DNA from: an uncultured Eubacteriales bacterium
GTDB taxonomy: Bacteria > Bacillota > Clostridia > Oscillospirales > Acutalibacteraceae
Direction of reading: 5' to 3'
NCBI GenBank assembly: GCA_934444895.1
Contig: CAKSDA010000020.1
Coordinates: forward strand, 1-18,452
DNA length: 18,452 bases
This document shows positions 1-6,902 of the stretch, one piece after another (the stretch's first letter is position 1; each line of letters begins with the position of its first letter). The notes beneath the pieces were generated by a model. That model was not told where the DNA came from. It did not search any database and saw only the letters and a list, made by a program, of their open reading frames with translations. The translations under genes were made by a program, and so were the position numbers.

Positions 1-1121
1 CCTATGGAGGAGAATCGGTTATATGGCAAAAAACAATAGGAGATAAAATTGAAAAGTGTGAAGTCATTGCAACACTAAAAAATGATATTCCGGTTTATTC
101 ACCGTTTGGGGGATACCTAAAAGGAATTGAAATAGGTCCCTCTTTCGGACATATTAAAGGAATGCAGTATGCCATTATAGAAATTTCCGACTCTAAAACG
201 GAATATTCACCGGCTTTTCCGGATATTGGTTCCGTTATGGATAAAGAGGCATTTTTGAAAACCATAAAATCAGCGGCAATAATCGATGAAGTTTGCGGAA
301 ATTATTTATATGATACGATTCTAAAATACGAAACCTATGAAAATCTTATAATTGACGCTGTTGATGACCAACCGTATGATCTTTCAAGAACCGCAACCCT
401 TATTAATTATAAAAACGAGGTTATTAAAGGCGCCGAAATTATAGCCGATGTTTTGAAAATTAAAAACAAAGAACTGCTTCTAATGAAAAATTTCAGAACA
501 AACGATGTATTCAGGGAAAAAGTAGGGGATATGCGACTTATTAATGTAACGGGAAAATATCCTTTTTATCAGATTATAAATCAATATTCTGCGAAGACTA
601 AGGCGCTTCATATAGGAATACAGTGCTGCCGCGCAGTTTACAGAGCAGTTTATTTTAAAGAACCTCAAATGTCCCAAATTGTTACTGTTTGGGGCGACGG
701 TGTTAAAAAGCCATGTAATGTTGAAATAAAAACGGGAACGCTTATATCGGACATTTTAAGTTATTGCGAAGCGTCCGGAGTTCTCGAAAGAGTTGTAAGC
801 GGCGGAGTAATGCGCGGATATACCGCCTCAATTTCTCATCCTATGTTTAGGTGGGATACTTCTCTTTTTGCTATGAAGGAAAAAACGCATCATAAAACGG
901 TGGAATGTATAAATTGTGGACGGTGCGCAAAGGTGTGCCCCCTCGGTTTGGCACCTTACTATATGCTTCGCTCTTCCAGAAAACACGGAGAAAACAGGGC
1001 AAAGCAAATATGTGCTGATATGTGCGTTCAGTGCGGCGCTTGCTCTTATATATGTCCTGCAAGGATTTCTCTTGCCGATGCTATTGATGAATATAATAAC
1101 AATTTAAAAGGAGAAGCATAA
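1..1121 (+). CDS. rnfC: RnfC-like iron-sulfur subunit, 5' end cut by the window
   Basis: The reading frame is open from base 3 to the stop at 1119-1121, giving 372 residues; the start lies before the window, and by comparison with RnfC of about 440 residues some 50-70 residues are missing. The first visible part resembles the N-terminal barrel-sandwich domain of RnfC (IGDKIEKCEVIA, then SPFGGYLKGIEIG). The C-terminal part has two 4Fe-4S motifs, CINCGRCAKVCP and CVQCGACSYICP, as in RnfC, the peripheral subunit that takes electrons between NADH and ferredoxin at the membrane Rnf pump. The glycine-rich NADH/FMN loop (usually GxGGAGFPT) and the following ECEPY motif are not recognisable: the matching stretches read DEVCGNYLYDT and DAVDDQPYD. 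It may therefore be an Rnf paralogue that passes electrons through its clusters only. An rnfD-like gene follows directly. The family call is firm; the function is uncertain. Confidence 0.85.
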   Translation, partial: YGGESVIWQKTIGDKIEKCEVIATLKNDIPVYSPFGGYLKGIEIGPSFGHIKGMQYAIIEISDSKTEYSPAFPDIGSVMDKEAFLKTIKSAAIIDEVCGNYLYDTILKYETYENLIIDAVDDQPYDLSRTATLINYKNEVIKGAEIIADVLKIKNKELLLMKNFRTNDVFREKVGDMRLINVTGKYPFYQIINQYSAKTKALHIGIQCCRAVYRAVYFKEPQMSQIVTVWGDGVKKPCNVEIKTGTLISDILSYCEASGVLERVVSGGVMRGYTASISHPMFRWDTSLFAMKEKTHHKTVECINCGRCAKVCPLGLAPYYMLRSSRKHGENRAKQICADMCVQCGACSYICPARISLADAIDEYNNNLKGEA

Positions 1122-2111
1122 TTGGTACAGAATCATGTAAAAAGTTCACCGTTTCTGCATGACAGTGAAACATCTTATAATTTGCAGATAGATTTGCTTA
1201 TCGGTGTTCTGTCTGTAATGATAATTGCCGTTGTTCAAAACGGGCTCAGGGTACTTGCCATTTGTGCGGTATCGGCATTTTCGGCATGGACTGCGGAAAT
1301 GCTGGGCCTTATGATACTTAAAAGAAGAAACGGCAATGATATAAGAAGTATTTTTTTCGGTATTGTAATAGCTCTTTTTTGCCCGGTTACCGTAAGTCTT
1401 TGGCTTCCGGCTCTTGCAAGTGCAGTCAGCGTTTTATTTGTTAGAGTAATAATAGGAAAAAATTATAAAACACTGTTTATGACTCCGGTAATTGGCTGGA
1501 TGTTTATGCTCTCGATTGCTCCGAGGCAAATGACTACATACCCTGCGCTCAGAATGTTCGGAGCATATCCGATTGTTGAAAATGCGGAGTTTTTTGATTC
1601 AACCGAATCAATAGCTCAGCTTTTGCAATACAAACAAACACCTGATTATTCATTTTCAAATATTTTAATAGGAAATGTTGCAGGAAGCATGGGCACTACA
1701 TGCATCGTGGCTATTTTGGCGGTATGTATATATTTTGTATTCAGAAAAAGCATTGCGTCGCAGGTTTCACTTTCGATGATAGTTACGGTGGCGGTTTTCG
1801 CCGCGTTTATTGATCGAACAGGAAGCGGACCGCTTTTATCAATTGTTTATGAGCTTACTGCAACATCATACATTTTTGTAGCGGTTTTTGTTGCCGGAGA
1901 TATTATAAACGCGCCCATGCTTACATCCGCAAAAATTGTATTCGGAGTTTTAATCGGTGTTACCACCATGATATTGCGGTATTACGGATTTGCAGAGCAC
2001 TGCGTTGTTATTGCGCTGTTAACGGTAAATCTTTTAACCGAATTTTTGGATCTTATCGCATTAAAGGTTCAGATACGCACGGTAAGGAAAAAACTTACAA
2101 GGAAAATATGA
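1122..2111 (+). CDS. rnfD: RnfD-like membrane subunit lacking the usual FMN-attachment motif
   Basis: This is a 329-residue polytopic membrane protein of the NqrB/RnfD family. It begins with TTG at 1122, directly after the rnfC stop, with AAAGGAG 8 bases upstream. Family features are the N-terminal SSPFLHDSE stretch, hydrophobic segments throughout, the NVAGSMGTT segment (compare GSIGETS in the family) and the C-terminal stretch from KIVFGVLIG through LRYYGFAEH to the last membrane segment. In canonical RnfD a threonine in a (S/T)GATP motif carries covalent FMN just before the GSIGE segment. Here that place reads STESIAQLLQYKQTPDYSFS, with no such motif. The conserved FMATDP motif is also changed, to FVAGDIINAP. 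The protein pairs with the RnfC-like gene upstream, but no rnfG, rnfE, rnfA or rnfB follows. Membership of the family is clear; whether it pumps ions or binds flavin is doubtful. Confidence 0.85.
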   Translation: MVQNHVKSSPFLHDSETSYNLQIDLLIGVLSVMIIAVVQNGLRVLAICAVSAFSAWTAEMLGLMILKRRNGNDIRSIFFGIVIALFCPVTVSLWLPALASAVSVLFVRVIIGKNYKTLFMTPVIGWMFMLSIAPRQMTTYPALRMFGAYPIVENAEFFDSTESIAQLLQYKQTPDYSFSNILIGNVAGSMGTTCIVAILAVCIYFVFRKSIASQVSLSMIVTVAVFAAFIDRTGSGPLLSIVYELTATSYIFVAVFVAGDIINAPMLTSAKIVFGVLIGVTTMILRYYGFAEHCVVIALLTVNLLTEFLDLIALKVQIRTVRKKLTRKI

Positions 2112-2160
2112 TAATATAGTGACCATAATATTATTAAGAACAAAAAGGCAAGGTAATATT

Positions 2161-2307
2161 ATGGAAAAAATTAAACGAAGCGGATATAGAAATCGACATA
2201 AAGGCTCAGGTTTATTCCTAAAAATATTTTTAACGGTCGTTTTATGTTCGGCACTGATAATTGCCGGGTATGTTGCGGCGGAATATTTAATCGGAAGCTT
2301 TTTATAA
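2161..2307 (+). CDS. small single-span membrane protein after rnfD
   Basis: A 48-residue protein with a basic N-terminus (MEKIKRSGYRNRHKGSG) followed by one hydrophobic segment at about residues 18-46, which predicts a single membrane span with the N-terminus inside. I chose ATG 2161 because AAGG lies 7 bases upstream; the in-frame GTG at 2119 has no well-spaced ribosome binding site. It is the last gene before a strong terminator and occupies the place where rnfG normally follows rnfD. RnfG also starts with one membrane span, so this could be the stub of an eroded rnfG or a small accessory subunit. No specific family is recognised. Confidence 0.6.
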   Translation: MEKIKRSGYRNRHKGSGLFLKIFLTVVLCSALIIAGYVAAEYLIGSFL

Positions 2308-2329
2308 AATCAAAAAATACTTTATTTCA

Positions 2330-2386
2330 GCACAAGGCCGATGGTTTAACTTTTAATATAAAGTTCCATCAGCCTTGTGCCTTTTT
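2330..2386. terminator. bidirectional hairpin terminator between convergent genes
   Basis: Arms GCACAAGGCCGATGG (2330-2344) and CCATCAGCCTTGTGC (2366-2380) pair over 15 positions with a single C/A mismatch, which becomes a G-U wobble on the minus strand. The loop side adds a second stem, AACTTT/AAAGTT. A T-run (CTTTTT) follows on the plus strand, and the complement of AAAAAATA lies beyond the stem on the minus strand. It ends the rnf-like operon and can also stop the converging gene at 2422-3231. Confidence 0.9.
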
Positions 2387-2421
2387 ATCAGATGTTTTAT
2401 GTTTTTTAAAATAAAAATTTA

Positions 2422-3231
2422 TCAGTTGCAGCATCCACAGCCGCTGTCATTTTCCGAAATGCTTCTCGGCGGGAAAAAGTCATCGGTAGGGAATTTGATT
2501 TTCTTAAATACATTGCAAGGTTTATCCGCTTTGTCATCACACTGTTTCTCCGGTATGCAGAAGTCATATACCGGAATAAGCATTTGAACATTGCGAATCA
2601 ACTGAACAATTGAGAACAAGCCGATTGTTGCAAAAACGGCCGGCTGTCCGGGAGAAGTATTTCTTACAATGTCTCCGCCCATAAAGTCGCAAATGCATTT
2701 TGGTATGCATGAACAACATTCATAGCAGTTTTTTACCTCGCAAATTCGGGCCGAAAGAGCAATAGGATCTACACATTGCACAACGCAGCGCGGCATGTTT
2801 GTAGTGGGCTCTAAAGGACGGTCAGCTTCATTTGTAAGGGTGGTTTTATTTGAGAAAATTTTAACATTGCCTTCACTGCCGTAAAGAATAACCTTTTTGT
2901 TAAAAATGCTTATACCTTTAATGCAGGTGGGTGAAGCATGAGGTGTGGTGAATAGGTCAAATTCCAATAAAAAGAAAAATGTAAGGTCGCAGGAATAGTA
3001 TCCTCTGTTAAAACTTACCGGTTCAACATCAATGTAAACTTTTAAAACTTCCGCTGATCTTATTCTTATACTTGAAGCGGTATCCACAAGGGATTGAGCT
3101 TCTGAAGTAAAGTAACATCTTAAATCTTCAAGACAGTCCCTGTCGCAGCATGAATCGTAGACCCTTCCGGCGTCGATACAAACAGCTTCTTTAAACGAAT
3201 CCGGAATAATGTTGCAAGTCTCGTCTGCCAT
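2422..3231 (-). CDS. cysteine-rich conserved clostridial protein, function unknown
   Basis: 269 residues with 23 cysteines (about 9 percent). They cluster near the N-terminus (SCCDRDC), in the middle (NCYECCSCIPKCIC, residues about 167-180) and at the very end (GCGCCN). There is no clear signal peptide and only one moderately hydrophobic stretch, around FATIGLFSIVQLI. The ATG at 3231 is preceded by GGGAGGAAACTAT, a near-perfect ribosome binding site. The first 60 residues resemble hypothetical proteins I recall from several spore-forming Clostridia. The cysteine richness and a possible SigE-like -10 box upstream would suit a sporulation or spore-coat role, but this is inference. The cysteine pattern does not match a ferredoxin. 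The gene runs opposite to its left and right neighbours' operons apart from the ABC gene behind it. Confidence 0.7.
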   Translation of the reverse strand: MADETCNIIPDSFKEAVCIDAGRVYDSCCDRDCLEDLRCYFTSEAQSLVDTASSIRIRSAEVLKVYIDVEPVSFNRGYYSCDLTFFFLLEFDLFTTPHASPTCIKGISIFNKKVILYGSEGNVKIFSNKTTLTNEADRPLEPTTNMPRCVVQCVDPIALSARICEVKNCYECCSCIPKCICDFMGGDIVRNTSPGQPAVFATIGLFSIVQLIRNVQMLIPVYDFCIPEKQCDDKADKPCNVFKKIKFPTDDFFPPRSISENDSGCGCCN

Positions 3232-3278
3232 ATAGTTTCCTCCCTAAAAAATTGTATTACAGTTAATCCTGTTACCAC

Positions 3279-3286
3279 ATTGTATG
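3279..3286 (-). promoter_or_regulatory. possible SigE-type -10 box for the cysteine-rich gene
   Basis: Read on the minus strand, these bases spell CATACAAT, which equals the SigE -10 consensus CATACANT, 48 bases upstream of the start codon. No convincing -35 element is seen 14-15 bases further upstream, so this is only a candidate. The rest of the 161-base gap (3232-3392) holds the ribosome binding site and nothing else I can identify. Confidence 0.3.
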
Positions 3287-3392
3287 AAGTTATTTGATTT
3301 TTGTTACAAATGATGTGTTTTGGGTTTTGAGACAATTAAAACAAGATTAAGGGCAAAGACGACAAGCCTAAAAATGTCTAAGGATCGCCGGC

Positions 3393-4076
3393 CTAAACCG
3401 ATTTCCCGTTTGAGATGGTTATTTTATTTTTAATTCTGCTTGCAATCTGCATATCGTGGGTTATAATTATCACCGTTGTTCCGTCTTTGTTGATTTCCGA
3501 CAGATAATTAATAATTATGTCTCCGGAATTTTTATCTAAATTTCCCGTAGGCTCATCTGCCAGAATAACGCATGGAGAAATCACAAGCGCCCTTGCAATG
3601 GCAATGCGCTGCTTTTGTCCGCCGGATAACTGGTAAGGTTTGTGATTCATACGCTCGCTCAGTCCGACCTTATTAAGCGCAAATTCCACCTTTTCTTTTC
3701 TTAAATTTGTCGAAACTTTTGAATAAAGCAGGGGAAGTTCAACATTTTCATAAGCGGTGAGATTGGGAAGCAGATTGAATCCCTGAAAAATAAAGCCTAT
3801 TTTACTGCCTCTTATTTCGGAAATCTCTTTTTCAGAGTATAGAACAGAATCCCGCCCTTCAAAATAATACTTACCGCTTGACGGTTTATCAATAAACCCC
3901 ATTATATTCATAAGTGTGGATTTTCCGCTGCCGGAATCACCGCATATACTTAACAAATCGCCCTTGTTGACCTTTAAATTTATGTTGTCAAGGGCGGCTA
4001 TTTTTTTGTTGTCCGTACTATAAAATTTCGATATGTTTTCAAGGCGAATAATACATTCATTGCTGCAGCTGTTCAT
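3393..4076 (-). CDS. ABC transporter ATP-binding protein, MacB/LolD type, no adjacent permease
   Basis: A complete 227-residue ABC ATPase. Visible motifs are Walker A GDSGSGKST (46-54), the Q-loop glutamine in FIFQGF (98), the signature LSGGQKQR (150-157), Walker B VILADEPTGNLD (170-181) and the H-loop ITHD (206-209). The pattern matches the LolD/MacB/FtsE-like group, which serves permeases of the FtsX/MacB type in lipoprotein, peptide or antimicrobial export. ATG 4076 has GGAGTGATG upstream. No permease gene lies on either side: the cysteine-rich gene is downstream and spoVAC is divergent. The ATPase either works with a permease encoded elsewhere or is a remnant of a larger operon. Confidence 0.92.
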   Translation of the reverse strand: MNSCSNECIIRLENISKFYSTDNKKIAALDNINLKVNKGDLLSICGDSGSGKSTLMNIMGFIDKPSSGKYYFEGRDSVLYSEKEISEIRGSKIGFIFQGFNLLPNLTAYENVELPLLYSKVSTNLRKEKVEFALNKVGLSERMNHKPYQLSGGQKQRIAIARALVISPCVILADEPTGNLDKNSGDIIINYLSEINKDGTTVIIITHDMQIASRIKNKITISNGKSV

Positions 4077-4158
4077 ATTTCATCACTCCGATCTTTATTA
4101 TTTTGTCCGAATATTTTTTAATATTAAAGAAAAGATAAGAAAAAAGGATGTGATTTCT

Positions 4159-4605
4159 TTGCTGATAGATCAAACCGAATATTCCAAAATGGTAAAAAAA
4201 GCGTCAAAATCATCTCCCAAAATTAAAGATTTTTTTATGGCGTTTCTTGTCGGAGGAATAATATGTGTTATCGGTCAGTTGCTTTTTGAATTTTTCGGCA
4301 AAATAGGGCTTGGAATGGAGCAGACAAATATAGCAGTGCCGGTTACTCTTATATTCATAGCAGTATTTTTAACTGCTGTAAAGGTTTTTGACAATATAGC
4401 AAAATGCGCGGGAGCCGGAACCTTGGTCCCCATAACGGGATTTGCAAACGCAGTGGCTTCGCCTGCTATAGAATTCAGGCCAGAGGGTGATATACTCGGA
4501 ATAGGGGTCAGAATGTTTTCAATCGCCGGACCGGTAATTCTTTTCGGTACAACAGCGTCGGTTATTTACGGAATTATTTATTATATTTGTATTTCTCTTA
4601 AATAA
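4159..4605 (+). CDS. spoVAC: stage V sporulation protein AC, DPA channel component
   Basis: SpoVAC is an inner-membrane protein of the forespore that takes part in moving Ca-dipicolinic acid into the spore. The protein matches the family in the segments FLVGGIICVIGQLL, CAGAGTLVPITGFANAVASPAIEFR and GDILGIGVRMFSIAGPVILFG. It has about four hydrophobic segments. I place the start at TTG 4159, giving 148 residues (the family is about 150), because AAGGATGTGAT directly upstream matches the anti-Shine-Dalgarno sequence with one mismatch. GTG 4150 is an alternative that would add three residues. The upstream extension of the frame is not family-like and overlaps the divergent ABC gene. spoVAD follows after 109 bases. 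Confidence 0.93.
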   Translation: MLIDQTEYSKMVKKASKSSPKIKDFFMAFLVGGIICVIGQLLFEFFGKIGLGMEQTNIAVPVTLIFIAVFLTAVKVFDNIAKCAGAGTLVPITGFANAVASPAIEFRPEGDILGIGVRMFSIAGPVILFGTTASVIYGIIYYICISLK

Positions 4606-4714
4606 TTGTCTCCATTCGGCTGAACGCTTGTTAACCTGCTAAGCATCATACAAATAAGCCAAAAAATTCAAAATACCTACATTATAAAAAACGGAATAAA
4701 AACGGAGGCAAAAA

Positions 4715-5737
4715 ATGGCTTGTGATAATCTCAAAAATCCGGGTTATATAGAGTTTGAAAATCCGCCGTATGTTTCAGGATATGCGGCTGTGGGAAGCAA
4801 AATGGAAAAAGAGGGCCCATTAGGCGAAAAGTTTGATTATATTTTCGATAATCCTATAGCTGATGAAAAAAGCTGGGAAAGAGCTGAAAGCAAACTTCAA
4901 AAAAATGCATTGGGCATTGCACTTAAAAAAGCCGAAAAGACCCCGGATGATATCAATTTTGTGTTTGCCGGAGATCTTTTGAACCAGTGTATCGGCAGCA
5001 CCTTCGGAATAAAGAATTTCAGTATTCCTTTTGCCGGTGTATACGGCGCATGTTCCACAATGGCACTTTCAATGATTATGGCGTCTGTGTTTATAAGCTC
5101 TAAAATTGCAAAAAATACAGCAGCAGTGACCTCTTCACACTTTTGTACGGCAGAAAGACAGTATAGATTTCCTTTGGAGTACGGAGGTCAGAGACCGCCT
5201 ACCGCTCAATGGACTGCTACCGCTTCAGGATGCGTTATACTATCTGATATGGATTTAAAGAGCAAAATAAAAATTAAAAGCGCTATGATAGGTACTGTAA
5301 AGGATTTAGGGGTTTCCGACGCCAACAATATGGGCGCGGCAATGGCACCGGCAGCTTACAGTACAATTTCTGAATTTTTAAAATCAACCAATACCGATAT
5401 TTCAAATTACGATAAAATTTTTACCGGTGATTTGGGTCAGGTGGGAAGCGACCTGCTTTATGAAATTTTTAAAAGGGACGGCATTGATATTTCTTCGGTT
5501 CATAATGATTGCGGACTGCTTCTGTACGACAGAAAAAATCAAGATGTTCATGCTGGAGGGTCCGGCTGCGGTTGTTCCGCTTCTGTTTTATGTACTCATA
5601 TATTTGAAAACATAAAAAACGGTACCTATAAAAATGTTTTGTTTTGTGCTACCGGAGCGTTGCTTTCCGCTACTTCCACAAAACAGGGTGAAACAATTCC
5701 CTCCGTTGCACATTTAGTGCGAATTGTAGGAGAATAA
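4715..5737 (+). CDS. spoVAD: stage V sporulation protein AD, DPA-binding thiolase-fold protein
   Basis: 340 residues, the usual SpoVAD length. SpoVAD has a thiolase-like fold, binds Ca-dipicolinic acid and works with SpoVAC at the forespore membrane. Clear family segments are FAGDLLNQC (about 84-92), FAGVYGACSTMA (about 107-118), TSSHFCTAERQYRFPLEYG (about 140-158), FTGDLGQVGSDLL (about 236-248) and HAGGSGCGCSA near the C-terminus. ATG 4715 has GGAGG upstream. The gap between spoVAC and spoVAD (4606-4714) shows no terminator, so they are probably cotranscribed, with a possible extra promoter that I could not define. spoVAE, which commonly follows spoVAD, is absent: hairpins and a convergent gene come next. 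Confidence 0.95.
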   Translation: MACDNLKNPGYIEFENPPYVSGYAAVGSKMEKEGPLGEKFDYIFDNPIADEKSWERAESKLQKNALGIALKKAEKTPDDINFVFAGDLLNQCIGSTFGIKNFSIPFAGVYGACSTMALSMIMASVFISSKIAKNTAAVTSSHFCTAERQYRFPLEYGGQRPPTAQWTATASGCVILSDMDLKSKIKIKSAMIGTVKDLGVSDANNMGAAMAPAAYSTISEFLKSTNTDISNYDKIFTGDLGQVGSDLLYEIFKRDGIDISSVHNDCGLLLYDRKNQDVHAGGSGCGCSASVLCTHIFENIKNGTYKNVLFCATGALLSATSTKQGETIPSVAHLVRIVGE

Positions 5738-5746
5738 CCAAAAAAA

Positions 5747-5766
5747 CCGGCTTATTCTTATGCCGG
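5747..5766. terminator. short hairpin just after spoVAD
   Basis: CCGGC (5747-5751) pairs with GCCGG (5762-5766) across a 10-base AT-rich loop, starting 10 bases after the spoVAD stop. The stem is short and only ATTC follows, so termination here is probably weak; the larger hairpin downstream is the better candidate. Confidence 0.4.
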
Positions 5767-5786
5767 ATTCTTGATGTAAATATAAA

Positions 5787-5824
5787 GTCAAAGCGTGTGC
5801 TGAACTATCAGTACACGCTTTGAC
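5787..5824. terminator. strong hairpin between convergent spoVAD and rpiR-family gene
   Basis: GTCAAAGCGTGTGCTGA (5787-5803) pairs with TCAGTACACGCTTTGAC (5808-5824): 17 pairs with one G-U and a 4-base loop. It lies between convergent genes and can serve both. There is no long T-run directly after it on either strand, so it may act partly by transcript protection. Confidence 0.65.
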
Positions 5825-5870
5825 TGCTTATAAATGTTTTATAATGAATTTTTACCTTTTTAGAATAAAA

Positions 5871-6740
5871 TTATTCTTTATTATCCTCATTGTCAAAGTG
5901 AGGATATTTTTTACTTTGCAGGGCGTATTCAGTGTTATAAATTGCCTGAACTGCCGCTTTATTAAGATTTATTACTATGTATGTGTAAATTGCGTCAAAA
6001 ATTGTTAATTGAGAAATTCTTGAACTCATTCCTAAAATCGAGTGCTTGGTTTCCTCTGATTTTGTAAAAAGAGTAATGTCCGATGCTTCAACAATAGGGG
6101 AGGCGCCGTAATTTGTAATGCTTATTGTGGTTGCTCCGCCGATTTTTGAAAGTCTCAGAGCCTCAATAATATCTTTTGAAGAGCCTGAATGAGATATTCC
6201 GATCGCAACACTTTGACGATCCAAATGCGACGCTATTATTGCCTGCATATGGTTATCTGTGCAGCTTTGGGCGTCGAGCCCGAGACGCAAAAATTTATGC
6301 GCTACATCCATTGCAATTGCAGCCGAGTTTCCAAGGCCGAAAACTGCGATACGGCGTGCCTTCATAATTGTTTGCGCGGCTTTTTCAATCACATCGGCGT
6401 CTAAAACGCTCTCGGTGCTTTTGAGGGAAAGTGATATATCATTTATCCGCTTTTTGAATATTTCAAAGCAACTGTCGTCTTTTTTAATTTCGGTCCCTAT
6501 TGAGGAAGTTGAGCCTATTTCACCGGCAATACCGATTTTAAGAGACTGAAATCCGTCAAACCCTATTCGCCGTGAAAACCTTACCACCGTTGCGTCACCA
6601 CAGCCGCATTTTTCGGAAAATTCGGTTACTGAGTATCCGATTACTTCGTTTGTGTCCTTTAAAATATAATCTGCGATTTTTTTCTCGCCAGGTCCCATTT
6701 CAGGGTATAATTTTCTTATTTTATGTATTATTGATTCCAC
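5871..6740 (-). CDS. MurR/RpiR-family transcriptional regulator
   Basis: 289 residues with the two-domain layout of the family. The N-terminal helix-turn-helix domain covers about residues 1-77 (GPGEKKIADYIL, then YSVTEFSEKCGCGDATVVRFSRRIGFDGFQSLK). The SIS sugar-phosphate-binding domain covers about 107-245, with AVFGLGNSA (132-140) and ISHSGSSKD (182-190). Such proteins sense a phosphosugar and control the matching catabolic genes. The start is GTG at 6740, with AGAGGTG upstream on the minus strand. The gene is divergent from the sugar operon starting at 6903, and their promoters share one inverted repeat, so it very likely controls both that operon and itself. The effector is unknown; a phosphorylated intermediate of the operon is the natural guess. 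Confidence 0.92.
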   Translation of the reverse strand: MESIIHKIRKLYPEMGPGEKKIADYILKDTNEVIGYSVTEFSEKCGCGDATVVRFSRRIGFDGFQSLKIGIAGEIGSTSSIGTEIKKDDSCFEIFKKRINDISLSLKSTESVLDADVIEKAAQTIMKARRIAVFGLGNSAAIAMDVAHKFLRLGLDAQSCTDNHMQAIIASHLDRQSVAIGISHSGSSKDIIEALRLSKIGGATTISITNYGASPIVEASDITLFTKSEETKHSILGMSSRISQLTIFDAIYTYIVINLNKAAVQAIYNTEYALQSKKYPHFDNEDNKE

Positions 6741-6771
6741 TTTGCACCTCTAAATGAAAATAATTTCCATA

Positions 6772-6800
6772 ATTATAACATATTTTTCAAAAAAGTTCAA
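6772..6800 (-). promoter_or_regulatory. vegetative promoter of the rpiR-family gene
   Basis: On the minus strand the -35 box is TTGAAC (6800-6795) and the -10 box is TATAAT (6777-6772), a perfect -10 consensus, with exactly 17 bases between them. The transcript would start about 25-30 bases upstream of the GTG at 6740. Confidence 0.75.
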
Positions 6801-6834
6801 TAAAATAAAAAATTTTTTCATTAATCTATTGAAC
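6795..6834. promoter_or_regulatory. inverted repeat, candidate operator of the RpiR-family regulator
   Basis: GTTCAATA (6795-6802) and TATTGAAC (6827-6834) form a perfect 8-bp inverted repeat. The half-site centres are 32 bases apart, about three helical turns. Each half-site contains the -35 hexamer of one of the two divergent promoters, so a bound dimer or tetramer would block both. The centre is an A-tract followed by a T-tract (AAAAAATTTTTT at about 6807-6818), which would favour bending. Confidence 0.65.
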
Positions 6835-6857
6835 AGGCAAAAAACCTTTGCTATACT
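6829..6857 (+). promoter_or_regulatory. vegetative promoter of the sugar operon
   Basis: TTGAAC (6829-6834) is followed after exactly 17 bases by TATACT (6852-6857), 46 bases before the ATG at 6903. Both the -35 sequence and the spacing are identical to those of the divergent promoter. Confidence 0.78.
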
Positions 6858-6902
6858 GTATTTATAATAACTGCTATATGCAGAAAGAAAAATGGTGATA
6901 AT

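Noticed and set aside
4033..4158. Upstream extension of the spoVAC frame
   Set aside because: It overlaps the start of the divergent ABC gene and is not SpoVAC-like; the TTG/GTG starts near 4150-4159 have the ribosome binding site.
4606..4714. SigG-type promoter between spoVAC and spoVAD
   Set aside because: A CATACAA stretch is present, but the only -35-like sequence is about 20 bases upstream, too far for a convincing match.
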